Assembly: GCA_903905665.1 (NCBI GenBank)
Contig: CAIVHJ010000398.1
Span: 1 to 7,516 of the forward strand
Reading direction: 5' to 3'
DNA length: 7,516 nt
Source: an uncultured Phycisphaerales bacterium
GTDB taxonomy: Bacteria > Planctomycetota > Phycisphaerae > UBA1845 > CAIVHJ01
Shown: positions 1 to 5,847 of the stretch, piece after piece
Numbering within the stretch: the stretch's first letter is position 1
Layout of the letters: each line of letters opens with the position of its first letter
Translations under genes and position numbers: made by a program
The notes under the pieces: model-generated
The model's input: the letters and a program-made list of their open reading frames with translations, nothing else
Told to the model about the DNA's origin: nothing
Database searches by the model: none

Positions 1-127
1 AGTCCGACGCTGGGTAGGGGCAAAATTGGTCCTCTATCACGTCCGACTACAATTGCGAAAGGCTGTGAGTTAAATCAATGACGAGAAATCTTGAGAATCA
101 TGGGGTTCCCGTGGAATCGTGGGCGTT

Positions 128-1171
128 TTACCGTTGAATGAGTTTTCGGATGATGGTGATGGCGCGGTCGATCTGGGAAGTTGAGACGTCCAGATGAGTA
201 ACGGCGCGGACGCGGTGTGCGCTCTCCGCAAGGATCAGGATGCCCTGTTCCTTCAATTTCTGCACGAGTTGGGGTGCGGTTCCCCAGGCAGGGTCGATGT
301 CCATGAAGAGAATGTTCGTTTCAACGGCGGCTGGATCAATCGTCACGTGCGGCAATTCCGCCAACGCATTCGCCAAGCGCTTGGCATTGGCGTGGTCCTC
401 CGCCAGTCGTTCGACGTGATGGTCCAGTGCGTAAATTGCCGCCGCCGCCAAGATTCCCGCCTGCCGCATTCCACCGCCGAACATTTTGCGAAACCGGTGG
501 GCCTGGGCCATCAACTCCTTTGAGCCGGCCAGCGCCGAGCCGATCGGCGCGCCGAGTCCTTTTGAAAAGCAGAGGCTCACGGTATCAAAATACCGCGTGT
601 AATCCGTCGGCTTGAGGTTGGAGGCGACGCAGGCGTTCATCAATCGCGCGCCGTCCAGATGAAGCGCCAAACCGGCGCCTCGCGCCACACGGGCCACATC
701 CGCAATTTTTTCAACCGGCCAAACCGATCCCCCGCCGCGGTTGTGTGTGTTCTCCACGATGACCAGTCGGGTTCGCGCAAAATGCGGATTGAGAGGACGT
801 ATAAGCGACTGAACATCAGCTCCGGTGAATTGCCCACGTGCTCCGTCGAGAAACCGAGAACTCACACCGGATAGTGCGGCCGGTGCGCCTGATTCATAAT
901 AAAACGCATGGCTGTCCTTGTGGCAGATGACTTCGTCGCCGTGGGAGGTATGAACGCGAATGGCAATTTGATTCGCCATCGTTCCACTGGGAACAAAAAG
1001 AGCCGCCTCCTTGCCCAGCAAAGCGGCGACTTTTTCCTGGAGGGAAATAACGGCGGGATCGTCCCCCAGCACGTCGTCGCCCACCTCAGCCTGTGCAATG
1101 GCCTGTCGCATCGCCGGCGTGGGCCTGGTCACGGTATCGCTTCGCAAATCCGCTACAACCGCCATCCCCAT
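128..1171 (-). CDS. ltaE: Low-specificity L-threonine aldolase (PLP-dependent)
   Basis: Cytoplasmic fold-type I PLP enzyme that cleaves L-threonine or L-allo-threonine to glycine and acetaldehyde. The protein opens with the family hallmark LRSDTVTRPTPAMR, followed by GDDVLGDDP, the cofactor-region motif VPSGTMANQ and a histidine in DSHAFYYE, which likely stacks on PLP. Next come ENTHNRGGGSVWP and LHLDGARLMNA, where the Asp should bind the pyridine nitrogen. The Schiff-base lysine is in FSKGLGAPIGS, about residue 204 from the chosen start. The length of 347 residues is near the family norm (E. coli 333). I chose ATG at 1171 because GAGGG lies 4 bases upstream; ATG at 1165 is also possible. The frame extends to a GTG at 1198, but the extra residues look non-conserved. 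The gene follows pyrH on the same strand after 171 bases, so co-transcription is possible but unproven. Family identity is very secure; stereospecificity cannot be read from the sequence. Confidence 0.95.
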   Translation of the reverse strand: MGMAVVADLRSDTVTRPTPAMRQAIAQAEVGDDVLGDDPAVISLQEKVAALLGKEAALFVPSGTMANQIAIRVHTSHGDEVICHKDSHAFYYESGAPAALSGVSSRFLDGARGQFTGADVQSLIRPLNPHFARTRLVIVENTHNRGGGSVWPVEKIADVARVARGAGLALHLDGARLMNACVASNLKPTDYTRYFDTVSLCFSKGLGAPIGSALAGSKELMAQAHRFRKMFGGGMRQAGILAAAAIYALDHHVERLAEDHANAKRLANALAELPHVTIDPAAVETNILFMDIDPAWGTAPQLVQKLKEQGILILAESAHRVRAVTHLDVSTSQIDRAITIIRKLIQR

Positions 1172-1198
1172 AAGACCCTCAGGAAAACCGCTGAGCAC

Positions 1199-1342
1199 TC
1201 AGAATCCGCAGAGAAAATTCAAGACGGAAAACCAGGAGAAACTATGAACTCAGCGAGAGTATGTCTTTTTCCCCATTCTCCATTCTTAATTCTTCATTTC
1301 TCTTTGCGTTCTCGGCGATCTCTGCGGCTGATGGATTCTCAC
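1199..1342. repeat. Low-complexity spacer with inverted ends between pyrH and ltaE
   Basis: This gap holds no convincing gene. Read on the minus strand it contains A/G-rich iterations of GAAGAATTAAGAATGGAGAATGG (given here only as its theme: GAATTAAG, GAATGG) around 1274-1300. It is flanked by a 9-base inverted repeat, ccgcagaga at 1206-1214 and tctctgcgg at 1319-1327. Each copy lies near an ATTCT or AGAAT block. The composition differs from the neighbouring genes. I recognise the style as a dispersed spacer sequence seen in some environmental bacterial genomes, but that is memory, not a search result. A role in termination or mRNA processing between pyrH and ltaE is possible and not shown. 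Confidence 0.35.
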
Positions 1343-2068
1343 TCACCCGCTGATGAGCGTGCCGATTTTTTTGCCCTGGACCACCCGCAGCATATTCCCC
1401 GGTTTCATCAGATTGAACACGAGGATGGGAAGATTTTTTTGCTGGCACAGATCGATGGCGCTGACGTCCATGACTTTCAATCGCTGGTCGATGACCTGGT
1501 TGTAACTGAGGCGGGTATAAAGTTTGGCTTTGGAGTTTTTTCGGGGATCATCAGAATACACGCCGTCCACCTTGGTTGCCTTCATGACGATATCGACGTC
1601 CAGTTCGATGCCCCGCAGCGCGGCGCACGAATCGGTGGTGACGAACGGATTTCCCGTTCCGCCGGCCAGAATCACGACGCGTCCTTTTTCAAGATGCCGA
1701 ATCGCGCGGCGGCGGATAAATTTTTCGCAGACCCGATCGACGTGAACGGCGCTCTGAACCCGCGTAGGAATTCCCATTCGCTCCATGGTTTCCTGAACGG
1801 CCAGCGCGTTGATGACCGTTCCGAGCATGCCCATGTAGTGAGCGGTGGCGCCATGGATCGGGGTCGTCTTGATCAGGTCGTCCCCGCGAATGAAGTTTCC
1901 GCCGCCAACGACGAGCGCGATTTGCACTCCGGTGTCGTGAACGGGTTTGATCTCCCGACCGATCCGCTTGAGTTGCTCACCGTCAATGCCGAAACCCCCG
2001 GGGCGACACAATCCTTCCCCGCTGATCTTGACCAGTATCCGCGAATACTTTGATTTCGGTGATCCCAT
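1343..2068 (-). CDS. pyrH: Uridylate kinase (UMP kinase)
   Basis: Phosphorylates UMP to UDP with ATP in the cytoplasm, in de novo pyrimidine synthesis. It belongs to the amino acid kinase family and is normally a hexamer regulated by GTP and UTP. At 241 residues it matches the E. coli protein length. Visible motifs in order: ILVKISGEGL (11-20, phosphate-binding lysine region), FGID (26-29), ALVVGGGNFIRG (51-62, glycine-rich UMP loop), MGMLGTVINALA (79-90), ILAGGTGNPFVTTDS (133-147), LRGIELDVDIVMKATKVDGVYSDDP (151-175 region), LKVMD (197-201) and LPILVFN (213-219). The ATG at 2068 lies 15 bases beyond the tsf stop. This short gap fits translational linkage with tsf. The ribosome site is weak (GACGGGG, about 9 bases upstream). 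No key residue appears to be missing. Confidence 0.97.
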   Translation of the reverse strand: MGSPKSKYSRILVKISGEGLCRPGGFGIDGEQLKRIGREIKPVHDTGVQIALVVGGGNFIRGDDLIKTTPIHGATAHYMGMLGTVINALAVQETMERMGIPTRVQSAVHVDRVCEKFIRRRAIRHLEKGRVVILAGGTGNPFVTTDSCAALRGIELDVDIVMKATKVDGVYSDDPRKNSKAKLYTRLSYNQVIDQRLKVMDVSAIDLCQQKNLPILVFNLMKPGNMLRVVQGKKIGTLISG

Positions 2069-2083
2069 CTGTGTAAACCCCGT

Positions 2084-2893
2084 CTATTTCCCGCCGAGTT
2101 CCATTTTTAGGTAACCGAGGACGGCAATTCCCGATTCGGTAGCCACCTGGGCGACGGTTTTCTTGTCGTCCATGGCGAAGGGTTGTTCGAGCAGAACCCG
2201 TTCGCCGAACCACTTGTCCATTTTACCCGAAACGATTTTTTCCTGAATCTGAGGAGGTTTGTTTTTAACTTCGTCGGCCATCAGGTCGCGCGCCTTTTGG
2301 ACTTCTTCGGGATTGACGTGCTCTCGTTTGAGGCCGAGCAGGACCGGCTGGGCCGCCACGTGCATGCAAATATGCCGCGCCGTTTCCACGCCGGTTTTGT
2401 CCGCCGCCACAAGCGTGCCGATCTTGCCGTTGTGGTGAACGTAATGCGCGGCTGCCTTTTGCAACAAAACCGCTCGCTTGAGCACCATGTTTTCCTGCAA
2501 CTTACCATAGGCCGTCGTGAGGATTTCCTTAACGGTCTTGCCGTCGGGGCCTTTGGCGTTCATGAGCGATTCGGTATCGGTCAAGCCGCTTTGGGCTGCA
2601 ATCTGCGCAATCTCGTCAGCCGCCGCCTTGAAATCCGCGTTGCCCGCCACAAAATCCGTCTCGCATCGAAGCTCGATCAGCGCCCCCACCGTTCCGTCGG
2701 TATAGGCCCCGATTCGGCCGTTGGCGGCTTCTTTGTCCGCGCGAATTCCCAGTTTCCCGGCGTACCTCTTCTGCAAAATCTCAATCGCCTGTTTTTCGTC
2801 ACCATTGGCGTCCACCAATGCTTGTTTGCAATCCCCCATACTCACGCCCGTTTTGTCCCGAAGCGTTTTGACTTGTGTTGCTGAAATCGCCAT
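2084..2893 (-). CDS. tsf: Translation elongation factor Ts
   Basis: Guanine-nucleotide exchange factor that releases GDP from EF-Tu during elongation. The N-terminal UBA-like domain is clear: VKTLRDKTGVSMGDCKQAL (8-26) followed by GDEKQAIEILQKR. The diagnostic EF-Tu contact CETDFVAGN (77-85) comes next, with the Asp-Phe pair that inserts into the EF-Tu Mg site. The core then continues through KIGTLVAAD and HICMHVAAQPVLL, and the C-terminal part includes LLEQPFAMDDKKTVAQV. The length of 269 residues is normal. The start is ATG at 2893, with a good ribosome site (AGAGGA on the minus strand, 2902-2907) 8 bases upstream. It lies between rpsB (90-base gap holding a hairpin) and pyrH (15-base gap), the standard bacterial order. 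Confidence 0.97.
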   Translation of the reverse strand: MAISATQVKTLRDKTGVSMGDCKQALVDANGDEKQAIEILQKRYAGKLGIRADKEAANGRIGAYTDGTVGALIELRCETDFVAGNADFKAAADEIAQIAAQSGLTDTESLMNAKGPDGKTVKEILTTAYGKLQENMVLKRAVLLQKAAAHYVHHNGKIGTLVAADKTGVETARHICMHVAAQPVLLGLKREHVNPEEVQKARDLMADEVKNKPPQIQEKIVSGKMDKWFGERVLLEQPFAMDDKKTVAQVATESGIAVLGYLKMELGGK

Positions 2894-2923
2894 AACGGTT
2901 GTCCTCTCTATTGTCGTATATGA

Positions 2924-2949
2924 ACAGCACCACGCGGTCGTGGTGCTGT
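2924..2949 (-). promoter_or_regulatory. Hairpin in the rpsB-tsf intercistronic gap
   Basis: A perfect 11-base-pair inverted repeat: acagcaccacg (2924-2934), a 4-base loop (2935-2938) and cgtggtgctgt (2939-2949). It lies between the rpsB stop and the tsf ribosome site. On the minus-strand transcript it is followed by UCAUAUACGAC rather than a run of U, so it is not a canonical intrinsic terminator. More likely roles are attenuation, an RNase processing or stability site, or setting the S2 to EF-Ts expression ratio. The structure is seen directly; its function is inferred. Confidence 0.6.
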
Positions 2950-2983
2950 CTCAGAAACTTTCAGTTAGAACGCGATCTTCCGC

Positions 2984-3883
2984 TCATCCCTGAGGCCCAG
3001 ACGTGGCTTTGGCGCCGACAGCCGGTTCCGCCAGAACAGCCACCGGGGCTGCACCCGTCGGGGGGCTGGAATCGGCGGTTTCGGCATATTGAGGCACACC
3101 GGCATCCGCCAGTTGCGTAATCGTCGGACGCCGAGTTCGTCGCTTCGGTTGTTGCGATCCGCCCGTCGTTTCGGCTGCCGGTTGCTCCTCTGCAGTGGAA
3201 CGACCTCGCTTGCCCATCTCGACGGCATCCGCCAAATGAGTCATAACGATTTCAATGGCGCGGATGGAGTCGTCGTTTCCGGGGATCGGAATATCGATGA
3301 GCTCCGGATCGGCATCGGTGTCGATGAGCGCGATGGTCGGTATTCCCAGCCGCTGGGCTTCCAGAATGGCATTCGTTTCCACCGTAACGTCGATCACCAC
3401 GACGACTCCGGGAAGTTTGCTCATTTTCCGAATACCGTGCAGGTTTCTGAGAATTTTCTTTCTCTCACGAGTCAAACGCGAAATGGTCTTTTTGCTTTCC
3501 TGCGCCAAACGACCGCTCGAATCCTCGAGTTCGAGGTATTCCAGACGACCGAGCCGGGAACGAATCGTGCGGAAGTTGGTCAGCGTGCCACCCAGCCAGC
3601 GCTCGATGACGAACGGCATCATCACCCGTTCGGAATGAGTCTGTATGATGAGCCGGGCCTGCCGTTTGGTCCCCACAAACAGTACGTCCTGTCCCTGCGA
3701 GACGATATGGGAAAGAAATTTCTTGGCTCGGATCAATCCCCGGATGGTTTCCTTGAGATCAATCAGGTGTACGGTGTTTCGCTTTCCCAGAATGAACGGT
3801 TTCATCTTGGGATTCCATCGACTGGCTTTGTGACCGAAGTGAATCCCTGAATCAATGAGTTGCTGCACTAAATCAGACGCCAA
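2984..3883 (-). CDS. rpsB: 30S ribosomal protein S2 with C-terminal extension
   Basis: Small-subunit protein that binds 16S rRNA and is needed for S1 attachment. Family motifs run from the N terminus: LIDSGIHFGHKASRWNPKM, FILGKRNTVHLIDL, VLFVGTKRQA, ERWLGGTLTNFRTI, LRNLHGIRKMSKLPG, TNAILEAQRLGIPTIALID, and finally DTDADPELIDIPIPGNDDS. The chosen start is TTG at 3883. It places the protein 13 residues ahead of the SGIHFGH motif, as in relatives, and has AGGCAGG with an 8-base spacing. A GTG at 3916 is in frame and would add 11 residues, but it has no good ribosome site. After about residue 225 comes a tail of roughly 75 residues rich in Ala, Pro, Thr, Gln and Arg, absent from E. coli S2 (241 aa). 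It is probably disordered. First gene of the rpsB-tsf-pyrH block. Confidence 0.96.
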   Translation of the reverse strand: MASDLVQQLIDSGIHFGHKASRWNPKMKPFILGKRNTVHLIDLKETIRGLIRAKKFLSHIVSQGQDVLFVGTKRQARLIIQTHSERVMMPFVIERWLGGTLTNFRTIRSRLGRLEYLELEDSSGRLAQESKKTISRLTRERKKILRNLHGIRKMSKLPGVVVVIDVTVETNAILEAQRLGIPTIALIDTDADPELIDIPIPGNDDSIRAIEIVMTHLADAVEMGKRGRSTAEEQPAAETTGGSQQPKRRTRRPTITQLADAGVPQYAETADSSPPTGAAPVAVLAEPAVGAKATSGPQG

Positions 3884-4043
3884 AACGACAACCTGCCTTT
3901 CGCCCGAAATGGGCACTACCCGTCGGCCGACTCACGAGAATTCCCCGCTCAGTACCCGTCACCCGGACCACACATCCGAGACGGTCCCGATCAGTCATTC
4001 CGACGAAAAATTGAAAAATAGTAGGCTACGGACCGAACGATAC

Positions 4044-4073
4044 TCGATCAAGAGCGATAAAAATCACTCTCGA
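4044..4073 (-). promoter_or_regulatory. Possible stem-loop in the rpsB leader
   Basis: Inverted arms agagcga (4051-4057) and tcactct (4064-4070) pair over 7 positions with one G-U. They extend outward to tcg (4044-4046) and cga (4071-4073) across a 4-base bulge, and the loop is A/T-rich. The structure would sit in the rpsB leader transcript. S2 represses its own operon through its leader in other bacteria, so a regulatory role is conceivable. I cannot match this to the known leader structure. Confidence 0.22.
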
Positions 4074-4135
4074 CAGAACCTCGATCTGCCTCTAAACTCT
4101 CAATCGCCGCATGAAGCGTTCAAGAATATGGCGGC

Positions 4136-4164
4136 ATTGTACTAGAAAACACAGGAAAAATAAA
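4136..4164 (-). promoter_or_regulatory. Candidate promoter for the rpsB operon
   Basis: On the minus strand a TACAAT box (plus 4136-4141) matches the sigma-70 -10 consensus at five of six positions. Seventeen bases upstream lies TTTATT (4159-4164), a poor -35 box. The surrounding sequence is A/T-rich. The site would give an rpsB leader of roughly 250 bases, long enough for leader regulation. Judged by eye only. Confidence 0.3.
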
Positions 4165-4197
4165 CCCTAATTTGCTGACGGGACCGCAATTACGTCG

Positions 4198-5346
4198 ATG
4201 ACAAGCCCCCGCATCTTTATCAGTGCAGCCGAACCCAGTGCCGATCTCCATGCGAGCACTTTGATTCGGGCGGTCCGATCTCTGTGCCCGTCAAGTCAAT
4301 TTGTCGGCGTGGCGGGTCCAAGAATGCAATCCGAAGGCTGTGAATGCATTTTTGACATGACAATGCACGCTTCCATGCTCGCCGCTGGGGCCACACACCT
4401 GCATCACGGGTTTCAGATGAGGCAAAAATCGCGTAAATGTTTTAATGACAATAAATTAGATGCTGCCGTGCTGATAGACTCGCCGTTCATTCATGGTCGT
4501 ATCGCCCCATTTGCGAATGCTCGCGGAATTCCGGTTTTGTATTATATCGCACCCCAGATTTGGGCGTGGCTTACGAACAGCAGGATCGGATGGGTTCAAA
4601 ATCGAGTGACAAAAGTGGCGTGCATCCTTCCGTTTGAGGAGGCTTTTTTTCGTTCTTATGGTGTGGATGCTTGCTACGTGGGGCATCCATTGTTTGAGGC
4701 GCTCAGATCGAGAACGGTGGATCAGGATTTTGTGAGTCGTCTTCGGGGGTTGAAGGGGCTTCTGCTGTCGGTTTTTCCTGGTTCTCGGCGGCATGTCGTG
4801 GAGCGAAACCTGCCGGATCAATTGAATGTGATATCGGTGTTGCGGAAGGAGTTTCCCGATTTACGCGTGGCGATTTCGGTGTCCAACCAGCGGGTTCAAC
4901 CGCTGATCTACGAACTGGTTCAGGAACTGGATTCGCCGGTGGAATTGTATGAGAACCGCAATGGAGAGTTGTTGACGGCATCGGATTTGGCACTGGTGGT
5001 GTCGGGCACGATCACGCTGGAGGCGGCTTATTACCACACGCCGATGGTCGTCATGTATCGAATCTCACCGCTGGAGTATTACTCATTCGGGTGGTGGGTG
5101 GTGAACACGCCGTTTATTTCGCTGCCGAATATCCTGGGCGGCAGACAGGTGGTGCCGGAGTATGTGGCGCACTATGACACGACGAGCAGAGTCATCGAAT
5201 CCGCGTGGCAACTGCTCAAAAACCCGCAACGTCGCCGGGCCCAGTCAGCGGAACTGGCGAACGTTGTCAAGCCGTTCCTGAACACGATCGCTTCCGAAAC
5301 CACCGCAAAACTGCTGCTCGATCTGATCGAGGAGCATCAACGGTAA
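4198..5346 (+). CDS. lpxB: Lipid-A-disaccharide synthase
   Basis: GT19-family glycosyltransferase on the inner face of the cytoplasmic membrane. It joins UDP-2,3-diacylglucosamine and lipid X to form the tetraacyl disaccharide of lipid A. At 382 residues it equals the E. coli enzyme in length. Motifs: FISAAEPSADLHAS (7-20), the counterpart of GEASGD with Glu12 kept; VGVAGPRM (36-43); LIDSPFIHGRIA (92-103, Asp94); YIAPQIWAW (116-124); CILPFEEAFF (142-151); YVGHPL (160-165); FPGSRRHVVERNLP (193-206, UDP-site Arg197); VSGTITLEAA (268-277); TPMVVMYR (281-288); and ISLPNILGG (307-315). The ATG at 4198 begins directly at the conserved first strand; its ribosome site is weak. It is transcribed divergently from rpsB. 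Its presence implies an outer membrane with lipid A. Two motif variations are noted in the findings. Confidence 0.95.
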   Translation: MTSPRIFISAAEPSADLHASTLIRAVRSLCPSSQFVGVAGPRMQSEGCECIFDMTMHASMLAAGATHLHHGFQMRQKSRKCFNDNKLDAAVLIDSPFIHGRIAPFANARGIPVLYYIAPQIWAWLTNSRIGWVQNRVTKVACILPFEEAFFRSYGVDACYVGHPLFEALRSRTVDQDFVSRLRGLKGLLLSVFPGSRRHVVERNLPDQLNVISVLRKEFPDLRVAISVSNQRVQPLIYELVQELDSPVELYENRNGELLTASDLALVVSGTITLEAAYYHTPMVVMYRISPLEYYSFGWWVVNTPFISLPNILGGRQVVPEYVAHYDTTSRVIESAWQLLKNPQRRRAQSAELANVVKPFLNTIASETTAKLLLDLIEEHQR

Positions 5347-5442
5347 CTATGAATGCGGAATGATGAACGATGAGATATGCGCCGATTGCGGTGGGGCATC
5401 GAACTGTCGAATCTGCTCCATTGCCGGGGGATCACAAGTTCG

Positions 5443-5514
5443 GTAGGGTGGGCTCGCCCACCAACTATTGAGATTTCTGATATTGGATTATCATGGTGTG
5501 CAAGCATACCCTAC
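5443..5514. repeat. REP-like two-hairpin element, copy 1
   Basis: The 72-base element is bounded by the inverted ends gtagggt (5443-5449) and accctac (5508-5514). Inside, ggtgggc (5447-5453) and gcccacc (5456-5462) form one hairpin. ggtgtgc (5495-5501) and gcatacc (5504-5510) form a second with one G-T wobble. A/T-rich sequence lies between them. It aligns along its length with copy 2 at 5607-5679. The layout resembles non-autonomous palindromic elements of the REP/BIME or small MITE type. No transposase is in the window. Confidence 0.6.
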
Positions 5515-5531
5515 AAAACTATCCCAATAAC

Positions 5532-5565
5532 ACCCCTCCCTTTTAGGGAGGGGTTAGGGGAGGGT
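5532..5565. repeat. C/G-rich hairpin repeat
   Basis: A perfect 10-bp stem, acccctccct (5532-5541) and agggaggggt (5545-5554), with a TTT loop. It is followed by a tandem G-rich half, aggggagggt (5556-5565), which could pair with the same C-rich arm as an alternative. I recognise this as a motif common in intergenic regions of many bacteria. It could act as a weak terminator 185 bases after lpxB, but no U-tract follows. Confidence 0.55.
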
Positions 5566-5606
5566 CCGTTCGGTAGGGCGGGTTCTTGATCTGCCTTCTT
5601 TGACGG

Positions 5607-5679
5607 GTAGGGTGGGCACCGCCCACCAATTATTGAAATCGCCTTTGTTAGAATATCTTGGTGTGCAAGCACACCTTAT
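5607..5679. repeat. REP-like two-hairpin element, copy 2
   Basis: Same orientation and design as copy 1. The left hairpin is ggtgggc (5611-5617) with gcccacc (5621-5627). The right hairpin is ggtgtgc (5660-5666) with gcacacc (5669-5675), here perfectly paired. The left end gtagggt (5607-5613) is intact, while the right end has decayed to accttat (5673-5679). The stems are better conserved between the copies than the A/T-rich middle, as expected if the folded form matters. Confidence 0.6.
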
Positions 5680-5704
5680 AAACTCTACTCCTGCAAAATT
5701 CTTC

Positions 5705-5733
5705 TTGCATTGGATTTGGATAGTTGCTAACAT
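5705..5733 (+). promoter_or_regulatory. Candidate promoter for the RCC1-repeat gene
   Basis: TTGCAT (5705-5710) and TAACAT (5728-5733) are separated by exactly 17 bases in an A/T-rich stretch about 115 bases before the ATG. The match to TTGACA/TATAAT is partial (about 3 and 4 of 6). Spacing and position are right, but by-eye matches of this strength are common by chance. Confidence 0.28.
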
Positions 5734-5847
5734 CAAGCGCATCAAGTCAATAGGTCGATCGGGCAGTTCGGTTATTTGGGATTCAATTGCGGCATGCGCC
5801 GCGAGGCAGATTCAGTCGTCTGTGGAAGACATGACAGGAGTGATGCG

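Larger units (their letters stand above)
3884..4197. other. Divergent intergenic region between rpsB and lpxB
   Basis: About 314 bases with no supported gene. The region must hold the rpsB promoter and leader on the minus strand and the start signals of lpxB on the plus strand. The short plus-strand open frame spanning 3855-4145 has no recognisable protein character and no ribosome site. The lpxB-proximal 60 bases are A/T-rich. Two candidate elements, a -10/-35 pair and a leader hairpin, are listed separately. No convincing sigma-70 promoter was found in the lpxB direction. Confidence 0.6.
5347..5847. other. Repeat-rich non-coding region between lpxB and the RCC1-repeat gene
   Basis: About 500 bases without a supported gene. 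The short open frames here run through palindromic repeats and have no protein character. Contents in order: a short G/A-rich stretch with repeated GAATG and GATGA words (about 5349-5372); a two-hairpin element (5443-5514); a C/G-rich hairpin repeat (5532-5565); a fragment resembling the left end of the first element, ggtagggcgg at 5572-5581, with a weak fold to 5595; a second two-hairpin element (5607-5679); a candidate promoter (5705-5733); and a small gcggc/gccgc hairpin (5789-5802). The gene upstream and the gene downstream are probably separate transcription units. Confidence 0.6.

Noticed and set aside
1..127. Possible terminator or small gene downstream of ltaE
   Set aside because: No stem with a U-tract and no credible coding frame was seen in this stretch.
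1242..1448. 68-codon minus-strand open frame overlapping the pyrH end
   Set aside because: Half of it is pyrH in another frame. The rest is translated low-complexity spacer.
908..2053. 381-codon plus-strand open frame opposite ltaE and pyrH
   Set aside because: Antisense shadow of two well-supported genes, with no family resemblance and no ribosome site. It also crosses the pyrH-ltaE spacer.
2183..2884. Long plus-strand open frame opposite tsf
   Set aside because: Shadow of the tsf reading frame; the minus-strand protein has unmistakable EF-Ts motifs.
3089..3850. 253-codon plus-strand open frame opposite rpsB
   Set aside because: Shadow of rpsB caused by its codon use; no protein-like features.
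5532..5565. Intrinsic terminator for lpxB
   Set aside because: The stem is strong, but no U-tract follows on the plus strand and it lies 185 bases past the stop. It fits a dispersed hairpin repeat better.
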